Source: Streptomyces sp. MspMP-M5 (lineage in GTDB: Bacteria; Actinomycetota; Actinomycetes; Streptomycetales; Streptomycetaceae). Taken from it: a DNA stretch of 64,000 nucleotides. Within the stretch, counting starts at the first letter, position 1. Each line of letters starts with the position of its first letter. A program made the position numbers and the translations under genes. The stretch is from NCBI RefSeq assembly GCF_000373585.1, contig NZ_KB891918.1, forward strand, positions 154,124-218,123, read 5' to 3'. Positions 25,592-33,395 of this stretch are shown here, in pieces. The notes under the pieces are model-generated. The model worked only from the letters and a program-made list of their open reading frames with translations. It was not told where the DNA came from and ran no database searches.

Positions 25592-26593
25592 TCAGTCCAC
25601 CGTGACGTAGTCGGGGCCGGAGTACCGGCCGGTGCTGAGCTTCTGACGCTGCATCAGCAGATCGTTGAGGAGGCTGGACGCGCCGAAGCGGAACCAGTCG
25701 GCGGTCAGCCACTCCTCGCCCAGCGTCTCGTTGACCATCACCAGGTACTTGAGCGCGTCCTTGGTCGTCCGGATGCCGCCGGCCGGCTTGACGCCGACCT
25801 GCACGCCGGTCGCGGCGGCGAAGTCCCGCACTGCCTCCAGCATCAGCAGCGTGACCGGGGGCGTGGCGTTCACCGCCACCTTGCCCGTGGAGGTCTTGAT
25901 GAAGTCGGCGCCGGCCAGCATCGCCAGCCAGGAGACCCGGCGGACGTTGTCGTAGGTCTGCAGCTCGCCGGTCTCGAAGATGACCTTCAGGTGTGCGGCG
26001 CTCCCGTCGGGCCGGGCGCACGCCTCCTTCACGGCCTTGATCTCCTCGAAGACCTCCAGGTAGCGGCCGGAGAGGAAGGCGCCCCGGTCGATCACCATGT
26101 CGATCTCGTCGGCGCCGGCGGCCACCGCGTCCCGGGTGTCGGCCAGCTTGACCGGCAGCGCGGCCCGGCCGGCCGGGAAGGCCGTGGCGACCGAGGCGAC
26201 GTGGATGCCGGAGTCGCCCAGCGCCTCCTTGGCGACTCCGACCATGTCCGGGTAGACGCAGATCGCGGCGACCTTGGGGGTGGTGCGGTCGGTGGGGTCG
26301 GGGTGGACGCCCTTGGCGCACAGCGCCCGGACCTTGCCGGGGGTGTCCGCGCCTTCGAGCGTCGTCAGGTCGATCATCGAGATGGCGAGGTCGATGGCGT
26401 ACGCCTTCGCCGAGGTCTTGATCGAGCGGGTGCCGAGCGTGGCGGCGCGGGCCTGGAGCCCTACCGCGTCGACGCCGGGGAGTCCGTGCAGGAAGCGGCG
26501 CAGCGCCCCGTCCGAGGCGGTCACGTCCGCCATCGATACCAGGCGCCCCGCGGCCTCTTTGCCGTATGCGGGAACAGTGGTGGGCATGGTCAC
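25592..26593 (-). CDS. deoC: Deoxyribose-phosphate aldolase
   Basis: Cleaves 2-deoxyribose-5-phosphate to acetaldehyde and glyceraldehyde-3-phosphate. Class I aldolase barrel with AICVYPDMV, EIDMVIDRGAF, LKVIFETGEL, ADFIKTSTGK (Schiff-base Lys) and GVKPAGGIRT (second active-site Lys). About 333 residues, the longer actinobacterial form with an N-terminal extension. I chose GTG at 26593 because TATGCT lies 6 nt upstream, so the mRNA would be leaderless; ATG at 26587 is the alternative. First gene of deoC-ALDH-ALDH-like, with a perfect shared palindrome in its promoter. Confidence 0.95.
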   Translation of the reverse strand: MTMPTTVPAYGKEAAGRLVSMADVTASDGALRRFLHGLPGVDAVGLQARAATLGTRSIKTSAKAYAIDLAISMIDLTTLEGADTPGKVRALCAKGVHPDPTDRTTPKVAAICVYPDMVGVAKEALGDSGIHVASVATAFPAGRAALPVKLADTRDAVAAGADEIDMVIDRGAFLSGRYLEVFEEIKAVKEACARPDGSAAHLKVIFETGELQTYDNVRRVSWLAMLAGADFIKTSTGKVAVNATPPVTLLMLEAVRDFAAATGVQVGVKPAGGIRTTKDALKYLVMVNETLGEEWLTADWFRFGASSLLNDLLMQRQKLSTGRYSGPDYVTVD

Positions 26594-26599
26594 GAGGGG

Positions 26600-26629
26600 A
26601 GCATATCTACGCGCGTAGCTTCCTGTCAC
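26600..26629 (-). promoter_or_regulatory. deoC promoter with embedded operator
   Basis: Read on the minus strand: GTGACA, 18 nt, TATGCT, then 6 nt to the GTG start. The palindrome CTACGCGCGTAG (26607-26618) lies in the spacer, abutting the -10, the same arrangement as at add. Confidence 0.7.
26607..26618. promoter_or_regulatory. Putative nucleoside-regulon operator (copy 4, upstream of deoC)
   Basis: Perfect 12-bp palindrome CTACGCGCGTAG, identical to copies before add and the purine nucleoside phosphorylase gene. Confidence 0.7.
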
Positions 26630-26854
26630 CCCCTGGATTTCGCCGTTCCTGCCGCCAGGGGGGGAGGGTCGTGAAGGGGAAGAAACCGGACGGATGGGTT
26701 TCTGTGGGCAATCTGTTACTGCCCCGTGGGAACACCATCAAGCAAGATCACTAGTGTTTCTTCTGTCGCGCTGCCCGAGGGATCGACGACCAGGGTCACC
26801 GGGGCGGTCCGCGCTCTCTTCGCCCAACCCGACATAGCAAACGGGGAGTTGCCG

Positions 26855-27751
26855 ATGTCCTCCATGTTCTCGCGCCGGGGCCGGGCCCTTCGCGTCGCCG
26901 CGACCTCCGCCGCGGTCGCGGCCGCCGTCCTCGGTCCGGCCTCCGGGGCGTTCGCCGCCCAGACCGGGGCCGACGGCGGCACCCCCGCCGCCGTCGGGAC
27001 GGACGCCACGGCAGCCCCGGCCAAGACCGCCCCCGCCCCCGTCAAGCCCGCCGCCAAGCTGCCGGCCTCCGACCGCTACGCCGGGCAGCCCGTCTACATA
27101 GGCAAGGGCTATGTGGCCGTCCTCCGGAACGACCCGGCCGCCGGCGGCCCCGAGGCGTGGATCCGCTACGTCGGCCCCCAGTGGAAGCCCGGCGACACCT
27201 ACATCGTCCGGGTCATCGACCTCCTCGACCGGGGACACCGCACCGCCTCCCTGGACGGGATGACCCTGCGCCTCCTCGGCGCCGACGGCAGCGCCCCCAA
27301 GCTCCAGGTCACCGGCCCCCAGGGCACCAAGACGTACGCCCTGCCCCGGTCCGCCGAGCCGGGCGGCGGCAAGTCGGGCGGCGCCAAGCCCGCCGGCGCC
27401 CAGCACACCGGCCACCGCAAGGACTGCATGGCCACCACGGCCCCGCAGGGCTGCTCGATCCCGGTGGGCAAGGTGACCGGCACGGGCGCCAAGCCCGCCA
27501 CCGCGACCGCCGGGACTGCCACCGCGACCGCCGCCACCGTCTCGGACGTCAAGGCCACCGTCTCCGACGTCAAGGCCACCGGCGGCCAGACCAAGGTCGT
27601 GCCCAACGGTTCGGTCGCGGCCGGTGCCGAGGGTGTCGGTGACTCCGGCCACACCCTGGTCCTCGCGGGCGGCGCCTTCGCCTCGGCCGGCGCCGCGGGC
27701 ATCGCGATCGCGGTGCTGCGCCGCCGCCAGGACGCGGGTTCGCAGGGGTGA
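26855..27751 (+). CDS. Surface protein with C-terminal membrane anchor, probable class F sortase partner
   Basis: Exported protein of 298 residues: signal peptide (RRGRALRVAATSAAVAAAVL...ASGAFAAQ, cleavage near residue 30), an extracellular middle with YIGKGYVAVLRND, AWIRYVGPQWKPGDTYIVRVIDLLDRG and a His/Lys/Cys segment, a Thr/Ala-rich stalk containing a tandem duplication (TVSDVKATVSDVKAT), then a hydrophobic stretch (LVLAGGAFASAGAAGIAIAV) and RRRQDAG tail. This is the layout of a sortase substrate, though I see no clean LPxTG; GDSGH precedes the membrane segment. The next gene, a class F sortase, overlaps its stop by 4 nt, so the two are coupled. Confidence 0.8.
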   Translation: MSSMFSRRGRALRVAATSAAVAAAVLGPASGAFAAQTGADGGTPAAVGTDATAAPAKTAPAPVKPAAKLPASDRYAGQPVYIGKGYVAVLRNDPAAGGPEAWIRYVGPQWKPGDTYIVRVIDLLDRGHRTASLDGMTLRLLGADGSAPKLQVTGPQGTKTYALPRSAEPGGGKSGGAKPAGAQHTGHRKDCMATTAPQGCSIPVGKVTGTGAKPATATAGTATATAATVSDVKATVSDVKATGGQTKVVPNGSVAAGAEGVGDSGHTLVLAGGAFASAGAAGIAIAVLRRRQDAGSQG

Positions 27752-28404
27752 GCCGTGGCCCGCAGGGGCGCCGGGCAGGCCGCCGGGCTCTGGCGGCCTG
27801 CCTGCTCGCGCTGGCGCTCGGCGGCACGCTGCTCGTCATCGGCCTGACGGAGGAGGACGGGCCCGCCAACGGCGTGCCGCCCGTCCACATCGCCTCGCAG
27901 GCCGTCCCCGCCGCGCCTTCGAAGACCGCGACGGCGTCCCCGATGCCCGCCGCCGCACCCGTCCGCGTACGGATCCCGGCCGCGGGCCTCGACACCGGTC
28001 CCGTCCTGCATCTCGGCCTCGCCGCGGACGGCACGGTCGAGGTGCCGTCCGTCCGGGACGCCGACCGCATCGGCTGGTACGAGGGGGGCGTCACCCCCGG
28101 CGAGACCGGCCCCGCCGTGCTCATCGGCCACTACGACACCGCCGAGGGCCCCGCCGTCATGAAGGACGTCGCCCGGATCAGGCCCGGGGACCGGATCCTC
28201 GTGGACCGGGCGGACGGCACCACCGCCGCCTTCGCCGTCCGCGCCCTCCAGCAGGTGGACAAGGCGCACTTCCCCACCCGGCAGGTCTACGGGAACACCA
28301 CGCGCCCCGAACTCCGCCTGATCACCTGCGGCGGCGACCTCCGCGACGGCCACCGCCCGGACAACATCATCGTCTACGCCGACCTGCTGCCCCGGGACGC
28401 GTAG
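27748..28404 (+). CDS. Class F sortase
   Basis: Membrane-anchored transpeptidase. One N-terminal membrane segment (LAACLLALALGGTLLVIGL), a Pro/Ala linker, then the sortase core: RIPAAGLDTGPV near residue 73, the catalytic His in VLIGHYDT near 129, the catalytic Cys in LRLITCGG near 193, and the Arg in RDGHRPDN near 201. HYDT and the 218-residue size are typical of class F in actinobacteria. It overlaps the preceding surface-protein gene by GTGA, so that protein is the likely substrate or partner. Confidence 0.9.
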   Translation: MSRGPQGRRAGRRALAACLLALALGGTLLVIGLTEEDGPANGVPPVHIASQAVPAAPSKTATASPMPAAAPVRVRIPAAGLDTGPVLHLGLAADGTVEVPSVRDADRIGWYEGGVTPGETGPAVLIGHYDTAEGPAVMKDVARIRPGDRILVDRADGTTAAFAVRALQQVDKAHFPTRQVYGNTTRPELRLITCGGDLRDGHRPDNIIVYADLLPRDA

Positions 28405-28470
28405 GGCCGCTCGGAGGGCCGTCTCGGAGGGCCGTATCCGCGGGGCGGGCGGCGGGCGGCTCGCGCCCCC

Positions 28471-28489
28471 GCATCGATCGCATCGATGC
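28471..28489. repeat. Inverted repeat upstream of PH-domain gene
   Basis: GCATCGAT and ATCGATGC flank CGC (8-bp arms), 46 nt before the ATG of the following membrane protein. It may be an operator; no partner regulator is evident. Confidence 0.45.
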
Positions 28490-28535
28490 CGTAACGCAAT
28501 GTCCGGCATCCGGACGGTCGGGCAGAATCGGCGGC

Positions 28536-29165
28536 ATGACGCGCCCGGAACCGTCCACCTCGTCCCGCCCGCAGTACGCGGAACGCAGCTACCGCCCGCC
28601 GGCGGCCCTCGCCGGCGGCGTGCTGCTCATCCTGCTCGGCCTGTGGCTCGGCGGCGACGCGCTGCTGCGCGGCACCGTCCACACCAAGCTCACCGCGGCC
28701 TTCGCGCTGCTCCTCGTGGTGCCCCTGGTCGCCGCCTTCTCCCTCCGCCCGCTGGTCCGGGCGAACGAGGACCGGCTGCTGGTGCGCAACCCGTTCCGGA
28801 CGATCACCCTGCCCTGGGCCGCCGTCGAGGACCTGCGTGCGCGCTTCTCGGCCGAGGTCTTCGTGAACGGCGGTGGCAAGTACCAGCTCTGGGCCGTCCC
28901 GGTCTCCCTCCGCCAGCGCAAGAAGGCGGCCCGCCAGGCGTCCCGCGGCCCGGGCGCGAACCGCCCCCGCTTCGGCCTCCACGCTGACGCCGGCCCGGCC
29001 CCGAAGGCAATGGCCGACCAGACCCTCGCCGAACTCCACGAGATCAAGGAACGCGCGACCGGCCGGGAAACCGCCCAGGGCGCCCCCCAGATCCGCTGGT
29101 CGTACGCGATCCTCGCCCCGGCCCTGGCGGGGGCGGTGGGGTTGGCGGTGATGGTGGCGCTGTAG
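28536..29165 (+). CDS. Membrane protein with bacterial PH-like domain
   Basis: A 209-residue inner-membrane protein. Two hydrophobic segments (GGVLLILLGLWLGGDALL and FALLLVVPLVAAFSL) precede a PH-type domain beginning LVRANEDRLLVRNPFRTITLPWAAVEDLRA, with YQLWAVPVSLRQRKKAARQA in its second half. A third hydrophobic segment ends the protein (YAILAPALAGAVGLAVMVAL). The domain type matches the DUF6 / bPH_6-style proteins common in Streptomyces; the function is unknown. It is a single gene after the sortase pair, with a good ATG but no strong ribosome site. Confidence 0.8.
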   Translation: MTRPEPSTSSRPQYAERSYRPPAALAGGVLLILLGLWLGGDALLRGTVHTKLTAAFALLLVVPLVAAFSLRPLVRANEDRLLVRNPFRTITLPWAAVEDLRARFSAEVFVNGGGKYQLWAVPVSLRQRKKAARQASRGPGANRPRFGLHADAGPAPKAMADQTLAELHEIKERATGRETAQGAPQIRWSYAILAPALAGAVGLAVMVAL

Positions 29166-29280
29166 GGCGCGGCACCGCCCTCCCGGCGTCGGTTCCCCGC
29201 CCGGCTGCCCCTGTCTGTCTGTGGACAACCGGGTTCCGTCGGCAACCGGGCGGGGCTTGATCACGTGACGTGTGCGTGAG

Positions 29281-29463
29281 CTACTTCCGGTCGCTGTCTC
29301 CGCCACTGGGCTGCGGGTCGCGCGGTGCCTCCGGAGGCATGGGCCCGCCGTCGTGCTTGCCGCCGTCCGCTTCCATGCCGTCCGGGTGGCGGAACGGGAT
29401 CCCGCGCCAGCCTGCGGCGTCGGGAGTGCGCGTCTGGTACGTCTCGACGGCTTCGACGCTCAT
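29281..29463 (-). CDS. Small hypothetical protein
   Basis: A 60-residue acidic, Pro/Gly-rich protein (MSVEAVETYQTRTPDAAGW then GIPFRHPDGMEADGGKHDGG) with no membrane segment. Support for it being real is a strong GAGGAGG ribosome site 8 nt before the ATG. It lies at the edge of the accessory patch, downstream of the XRE regulator gene on the same strand. I do not recognise a family. Confidence 0.5.
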   Translation of the reverse strand: MSVEAVETYQTRTPDAAGWRGIPFRHPDGMEADGGKHDGGPMPPEAPRDPQPSGGDSDRK

Positions 29464-29663
29464 CGATCAACCTCCTCTTTCGCGAGGGGCCACGCCGCCG
29501 TACTGTCGAGGGCATGACCCCGTAGGCCGCAGGGGATTCCCTGCGGGTGGTCACCCGCCCCGGCTGCTCGACTGTCCAGGTTTCCGCAGCCGGGGCCTCG
29601 TTGTCCCGAAGGTACGGAGGATGGAAACCCAGGCTCAACGAGCTTCTACGAACTTGCGCGCCT

Positions 29664-30518
29664 TCACCCGAGGGCATCGATCGCCGAGGTGATGAGCTTC
29701 CTGGCGGGCGCTCCGTAGACGGCGATGCCGGCGAGTTCGGTGAATGTCCTGGCGTACTCGGCGATTTCGCTCGGTTGCGTCACGGTCAGGCTGGCAGATA
29801 CCAGTTCGCAGGAGACCCGCTTGCCGTCGTACATGGAGAAGGATTCGCTCGGCCATGCGTTACCCCGTACGACACCCATGGGGATAACGCCAAGACTCAG
29901 CGAGGGAGTGGCAGTCATGCCAAGGAGATGCCCGAGCTGGTTGACCATCGTGGCCGGGCTGCCGATGACCGAGCGAAGGACCCATTCCTCGATGAGGAAG
30001 CTGAACCGGCGTCCACCGGTGTGAAGCACTCGTTGGCGACTCATGCGAGCTGACGCGGCATCCTCGACATCGTCGGGGACGTCTCGCAGCGCGACGACCG
30101 TATGGAGGATCGCCCTGGTGTAGTCCTGGGTCTGGAGCAGGCCGGGGATGACCTGAGACTGGTAGAAGCGGAACCAGCGGGTGCGCTCGAACAGCGGGAG
30201 CACGGACTCTTGGACACGCTTCAGCCCGGCGCTCTCCAAGCGGCGCCACTCGACGTACATGCCCTCGATGCCGCGAGCCGTTGCGATGAGGTCCGCGGCC
30301 TGGTCTTCTGCGTGGCAGATGCGCGTCCAGACCCGAATGTCCTCATTGGACGGCGGGGTCTTGCCGTTTTCTAGTCGGGAACTCTTCGACTCGTGCCACC
30401 CTGCCGCCGCCGCCAGGGCGCGAGCCGTCAGGCCGGAGTCCATACGGATCTCTCGGAGACGCTTCCCGAGCGCCTCCCTGGCCTGCCGAACGCTGGATGG
30501 CGGCGACGGTTGGGACAC
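29664..30518 (-). CDS. XRE-family regulator with DUF5753 (Scr1-type) domain
   Basis: A 284-residue regulator. The N-terminal HTH (LGKRLREIRMDSGLTARALA, GWHESKSSRLENGKTPP) is followed by the DUF5753 domain (WFRFYQSQVIPGLLQTQDYTRAIL near residue 116 and SCELVSASLTVTQPSEIAEYARTF near 238). This type is abundant in Streptomyces and usually accompanied by a small DUF397 protein; here the partner is a DUF6879 protein encoded 23 nt upstream. Short 10-bp-phased CGAACTTG-like repeats lie upstream of the operon and at 29639-29656, making autoregulation plausible. Confidence 0.9.
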   Translation of the reverse strand: MSQPSPPSSVRQAREALGKRLREIRMDSGLTARALAAAAGWHESKSSRLENGKTPPSNEDIRVWTRICHAEDQAADLIATARGIEGMYVEWRRLESAGLKRVQESVLPLFERTRWFRFYQSQVIPGLLQTQDYTRAILHTVVALRDVPDDVEDAASARMSRQRVLHTGGRRFSFLIEEWVLRSVIGSPATMVNQLGHLLGMTATPSLSLGVIPMGVVRGNAWPSESFSMYDGKRVSCELVSASLTVTQPSEIAEYARTFTELAGIAVYGAPARKLITSAIDALG

Positions 30519-30541
30519 AGCTGGTGAGCCTAGTCAGCGGT

Positions 30542-31069
30542 TCACACCGGCGTGTATTCCTCGTGCGGGATCGCTCTGTCCCACACAGCCTCGAAGGCCG
30601 TGGAGCAGAGGCGCACTACTGAAGGGGTGGCCGTACGTTCCTCATCGCCCTCCGGGGACAGCTCGCCGTCCCCCGTGAAGTGCAGAAACAGCACGAGGCT
30701 GTCGTCAAACAGCCAGAAGTCGTTGCCGGGGAGCGCCAGATCAGATGCCCTGCGGCGTGGCAACCAGCGAACCTGTTCACCGGCCCCCACATTGCTGGGC
30801 GTCAGATGGTGTTCGAAGCGGACGTAGTCGCTCATCGGCTCCGAGAAGATTCGAGCGCGGCGAACGGAAACGCCGCGGCTTGTGATCTCCTTCATCAGCG
30901 ACAGCCACGGACGCGAGTCCGGGTCACGCTTCGCCGGAATGCTGCGAGGGTCCTGCGACCAGGAGACGAAATCCGGGTCGGATCGCATATAGCCATCCCG
31001 CATCTCCAGGTGCACGGCGGAGTGCTTGGCCTGCTGGAACAACTCCTCAAACGTCGGCTCCTCCGCCAT
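30542..31069 (-). CDS. DUF6879 family protein
   Basis: A 175-residue soluble protein of the DUF6879 type. Features: FEELFQQAKHSAVHLEMRDGYM at the N-terminus, RGVSVRRARIFSEPMSDYVRFEH near residue 65, VRWLPRRRASDLALPGNDFW near 99, and DDSLVLFLHFTGDGE near 122. Members typically sit next to Scr1-type XRE regulators in actinomycetes; the biochemical role is unknown. Its ATG overlaps the upstream gene by 23 nt and the XRE gene follows after 23 nt, so the three are one operon. Confidence 0.8.
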   Translation of the reverse strand: MAEEPTFEELFQQAKHSAVHLEMRDGYMRSDPDFVSWSQDPRSIPAKRDPDSRPWLSLMKEITSRGVSVRRARIFSEPMSDYVRFEHHLTPSNVGAGEQVRWLPRRRASDLALPGNDFWLFDDSLVLFLHFTGDGELSPEGDEERTATPSVVRLCSTAFEAVWDRAIPHEEYTPV

Positions 31070-31274
31070 CGTTCACCTCCGGGAAGAACTTGACCATGTA
31101 CTTCGGAATCTCTACGACGGCCTCGTGGTCCGGGAGGTCCATCTGTGACAGCCGTTCGTCGTCGAGTACCTTCAGGCCCTGGACCAAGTATCGGTCCTTC
31201 ACGTCGTCGTAGTAGACGGTCGCGGACTTGCCCTCTTGGGAGTTGGGGTCTTTCCCGAGCATGTGCAGTGTCAC
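31047..31274 (-). CDS. Internal start: 75-residue protein upstream of DUF6879
   Basis: Alternative reading of the second half of the longer frame as a separate gene: GTG at 31274, ribosome site GAGGAG, product beginning MTLHMLGKDPNSQEGKSAT and ending FFPEVNDGGGADV. A promoter with three phased CGAACTTG-like repeats lies 70-100 nt upstream, which argues that expression of the 75-residue protein, DUF6879 and XRE genes starts here. No function recognised. Confidence 0.5.
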   Translation of the reverse strand: MTLHMLGKDPNSQEGKSATVYYDDVKDRYLVQGLKVLDDERLSQMDLPDHEAVVEIPKYMVKFFPEVNDGGGADV

Positions 31275-31730
31275 GGTGATCTCCTCGTTCACTGAAGATG
31301 ATCTCTGTGTGCGAGCTTGCCCCCACCTCATCCCGCGCCACACCGAACTTGCACGAACTTGCGCGAGTTTGAGGTGCATGGTCGACGCAGCAGGAATTCC
31401 TCGACCTGAATCGTCCTCGTCGTCCGTGTCGGGATCGTTTTCCAGCAGGAGCAGGCGGGCGCCCCGGCTCTCCGCCACCCGGTGCACCTTGGCCAGGTGG
31501 TCGTTCAACTCGACGGCCAGTAGGTGGATTTCGCCGGGTGTCCATGACCGGGCGGCGAGGATGTCTCCGGCGTCCTCGATGAGTTCGGCCGCCGCGTGCA
31601 TCTGCTCCGCCTCCACCTTGTCGGCGAGGCGGGAGACGTACCCGGTGCCGGTTCCGCCGAGGAGATAGCACGGCTTCCCGTCCGGGCTGGCCCACGGCAA
31701 CAGCCGGGCGGTGTCCATGGAGTTGGTCAC
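31047..31730 (-). CDS. Small actinobacterial protein, apparently fused in frame to a second small protein
   Basis: One uninterrupted frame of 227 residues that looks like two proteins. The first (about residues 1-105: MDTARLLPWASPDGKPCYLL, GTGYVSRLADKVEAEQMHAA, HRVAESRGARLLL) is a small Streptomyces protein usually found alone. The second (from residue 153: MTLHMLGKDPNSQ, ATVYYDDVKDRYLVQGLKVL) has its own GTG at 31274 with GAGGAG 7 nt upstream. The linker between (ASTMHLKLAQVRASSVWRG) does not look like a domain and overlaps three operator-like direct repeats. Either the stop of gene one has been lost or they are a true fusion. The start GTG at 31730 has AAGGTGG upstream and overlaps the preceding gene (GTGA). 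Confidence 0.55.
   Translation of the reverse strand: MTNSMDTARLLPWASPDGKPCYLLGGTGTGYVSRLADKVEAEQMHAAAELIEDAGDILAARSWTPGEIHLLAVELNDHLAKVHRVAESRGARLLLLENDPDTDDEDDSGRGIPAASTMHLKLAQVRASSVWRGMRWGQARTQRSSSVNEEITVTLHMLGKDPNSQEGKSATVYYDDVKDRYLVQGLKVLDDERLSQMDLPDHEAVVEIPKYMVKFFPEVNDGGGADV
31344..31371. promoter_or_regulatory. Three 10-bp-phased direct repeats, putative XRE operator
   Basis: CGAACTTG (31344-31351), CGAACTTG (31354-31361) and CGAGTTTG (31364-31371) are spaced exactly one helical turn apart, and the last two also form an imperfect palindrome AACTTGCGCGAGTT. A related pair, CGAGCTTC and CGAACTTG at 29639-29656, has the same phasing beyond the 3' end of the operon. Confidence 0.5.
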
Positions 31731-31930
31731 GCCGCCACCTTCACACCGTGAATCCGGCGGGGCCGGGCGTCGATGCCGTGTACGGCCAGCCACAGTGTCC
31801 GGTGCCGCTCGCGCTGCAAGGCATTCGCGCCCGCCGCACGAGGGCGGGTGGGGACGGCGCGATGGCAGCCCCGGCCGGGCAGTAACCAGCGCAAGAGCGG
31901 TTCGAAGAGCGTTCGGATATGTTGGGTCAT
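31727..31930 (-). CDS. Small hypothetical protein (WLAVHGIDxxPRxIHGV type)
   Basis: A 67-residue basic protein ending in LWLAVHGIDARPRRIHGVKVAA, a C-terminus I recognise from small Streptomyces proteins that precede an MDTARLLPW-type gene, exactly as here. The N-terminus is MTQHIRTLFEPLLRWLLPG. The stop overlaps the next start (GTGA), implying coupling. The ATG at 31930 is chosen because the conserved part begins there; the upstream extension to 32077 overlaps the terminator of the preceding gene. Function unknown. Confidence 0.65.
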   Translation of the reverse strand: MTQHIRTLFEPLLRWLLPGRGCHRAVPTRPRAAGANALQRERHRTLWLAVHGIDARPRRIHGVKVAA

Positions 31931-32026
31931 GTTCGTCAACCCCCAGACGGTTGATGGGCCGCGCCCCCGGGTCGCACGCGACGCGGCCGCGGGGGTCTTG
32001 CGCGTAACAGCTTGCCGACATGTGAA

Positions 32027-32061
32027 GGCCCGAGTGTTCCCGAACGAGGAACACTCGGGCC
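32027..32061 (-). terminator. Terminator of the XRE-TPR regulator gene
   Basis: A perfect 14-bp stem (GGCCCGAGTGTTCC and complement) with a 7-nt loop lies 31 nt beyond the stop of the upstream regulator. It separates that gene from the small-protein operon. Confidence 0.85.
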
Positions 32062-32092
32062 GTAACCAGGGGTACACGTCAACGGCTCCGGG

Positions 32093-33298
32093 CTACATGC
32101 CGATCCAAGCGGCCAGCGATGCCAGCCCCTGTGGCGCCCGGCGCTGCCGACGCACCAGTACGGCGATCGTCTCCCGCATCAGCGGGTGATACCGAGCCTG
32201 CTGGGGCGCAACCTCCCTTGCGCGGTGCAAGGACTTCTCGGCTGCCTCCGCCTTGCCCATCTGCGCGTACGCGCGCGCCATTTCGATGTAATACCGACCT
32301 ACCCTCATGCGGGGGTGTTCGGCGGGAAAATGCAGCTGTCGAGCGGCCTTGACCGCGTCGCCCAGCTTTCCCAACTCCACAGCGGTGGCGACTTCAAAGT
32401 GGGCAACGTTCGTTGTGCCGAACGAAGCCCAGTACGTGCGGGGCACGTCCCGGCCGATCTGTGTGGCGGCTTGTCGCGCCATCTCCAAATAGCCCTCGAC
32501 AGCGTTCTCGTTCCTGGCCTGGGCCGCGGCGATTGCACCGGCCAGATGCAGGCTCCCGGAGACGGCCAAGGCCGGTATCGACGCACTGTCGTCGTGCTGC
32601 TTGACCAGGTGGTGGCCGCGTTCGAGAACCTTCAGCGCCATCTGGTTGTTTCCCCTGCGCAGAAGCATGCTGCTGCGCTTGTTCAGCCGGATGGCGAGCA
32701 ACAGGGGATCTTGCGCTTGTTCCGCCATCCATCCCATTCGCTCCAGCGAGATGGAAGCGAGTTGGTGGTAGCCCAGTCTGTAGGCGAATTCGTAGGCGAC
32801 CCAATAGGACCAGCTCAGGGCGGATGCCACGCGTTGGCGGTCACTACCGATGGGAAGCAGGCCGAATGCTGTCGTCAACTCGCCCAAAAGCCCGGGTAGT
32901 TTTGAACCAACCCCCCTGTATTCCGTGGCGCAGGCGCCGGCGCACAGTGCGTCTACTTCGGCCTCCAACACCGCCACGGGCCTGGGGGTGATATCGGGGT
33001 CTGGCCCGAGGTCGTACAGGTCCAGCGCATCGGAAAGCGGGGCGATCATCCGGTCGAGACGGTCCTGCCGCATCTCTGACATATACGGCTGGCCGTTGAG
33101 CACCGCGACGTCGACTTCGAGGACTCTCGCGACGGCGGCAACGATGGCGGGGGTGGCGGGTGTCAGCCCCGCCTCCACCTTCGCGATCGTGCCGCGTGAG
33201 ACATAGGCGCGCTGCGCGAGGCCCGCTTGTGTCAGTTGGCGCAGCTTGCGGTGGTCGGCAATGCGCGCACCGATGTGGTCGTCATCAGGGGGTGACAT
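32093..33298 (-). CDS. XRE-family regulator with TPR-like C-terminal domain
   Basis: A 401-residue regulator. The HTH is at the N-terminus (IADHRKLRQLTQAGLAQRAY then VSRGTIAKVEAGLTPATPAI), followed by a large alpha-helical, TPR-like region with paired-helix units (AIRLNKRSSMLLRRGNNQMA, GYLEMARQAATQIG, YYIEMARAYAQMGKAEAAEK). This is the layout of regulators that respond to a peptide or small ligand. The ATG at 33298 is chosen since the HTH begins 10 residues later. A CCGTTCTG/CAGAACGG inverted repeat sits immediately upstream, suggesting autoregulation. Codon usage is less GC-biased than in flanking core genes, consistent with acquisition. Confidence 0.85.
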   Translation of the reverse strand: MSPPDDDHIGARIADHRKLRQLTQAGLAQRAYVSRGTIAKVEAGLTPATPAIVAAVARVLEVDVAVLNGQPYMSEMRQDRLDRMIAPLSDALDLYDLGPDPDITPRPVAVLEAEVDALCAGACATEYRGVGSKLPGLLGELTTAFGLLPIGSDRQRVASALSWSYWVAYEFAYRLGYHQLASISLERMGWMAEQAQDPLLLAIRLNKRSSMLLRRGNNQMALKVLERGHHLVKQHDDSASIPALAVSGSLHLAGAIAAAQARNENAVEGYLEMARQAATQIGRDVPRTYWASFGTTNVAHFEVATAVELGKLGDAVKAARQLHFPAEHPRMRVGRYYIEMARAYAQMGKAEAAEKSLHRAREVAPQQARYHPLMRETIAVLVRRQRRAPQGLASLAAWIGM

Positions 33299-33306
33299 GC
33301 ATAACT

Positions 33307-33333
33307 CCGTTCTGCATGGCGACAACAGAACGG
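33307..33333. promoter_or_regulatory. Inverted repeat at the XRE-TPR regulator promoter
   Basis: CCGTTCTG and CAGAACGG are perfect 8-bp arms separated by 11 nt, centred about 19 bp apart, and end 9 bp before the regulator's start codon. A likely autoregulatory operator. Confidence 0.55.
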
Positions 33334-33395
33334 TACCCCTGGCCACTTGCAGGGGGATGGCGACAGGTGCGGCCGTCGTGCGTCTGGACAACAGG

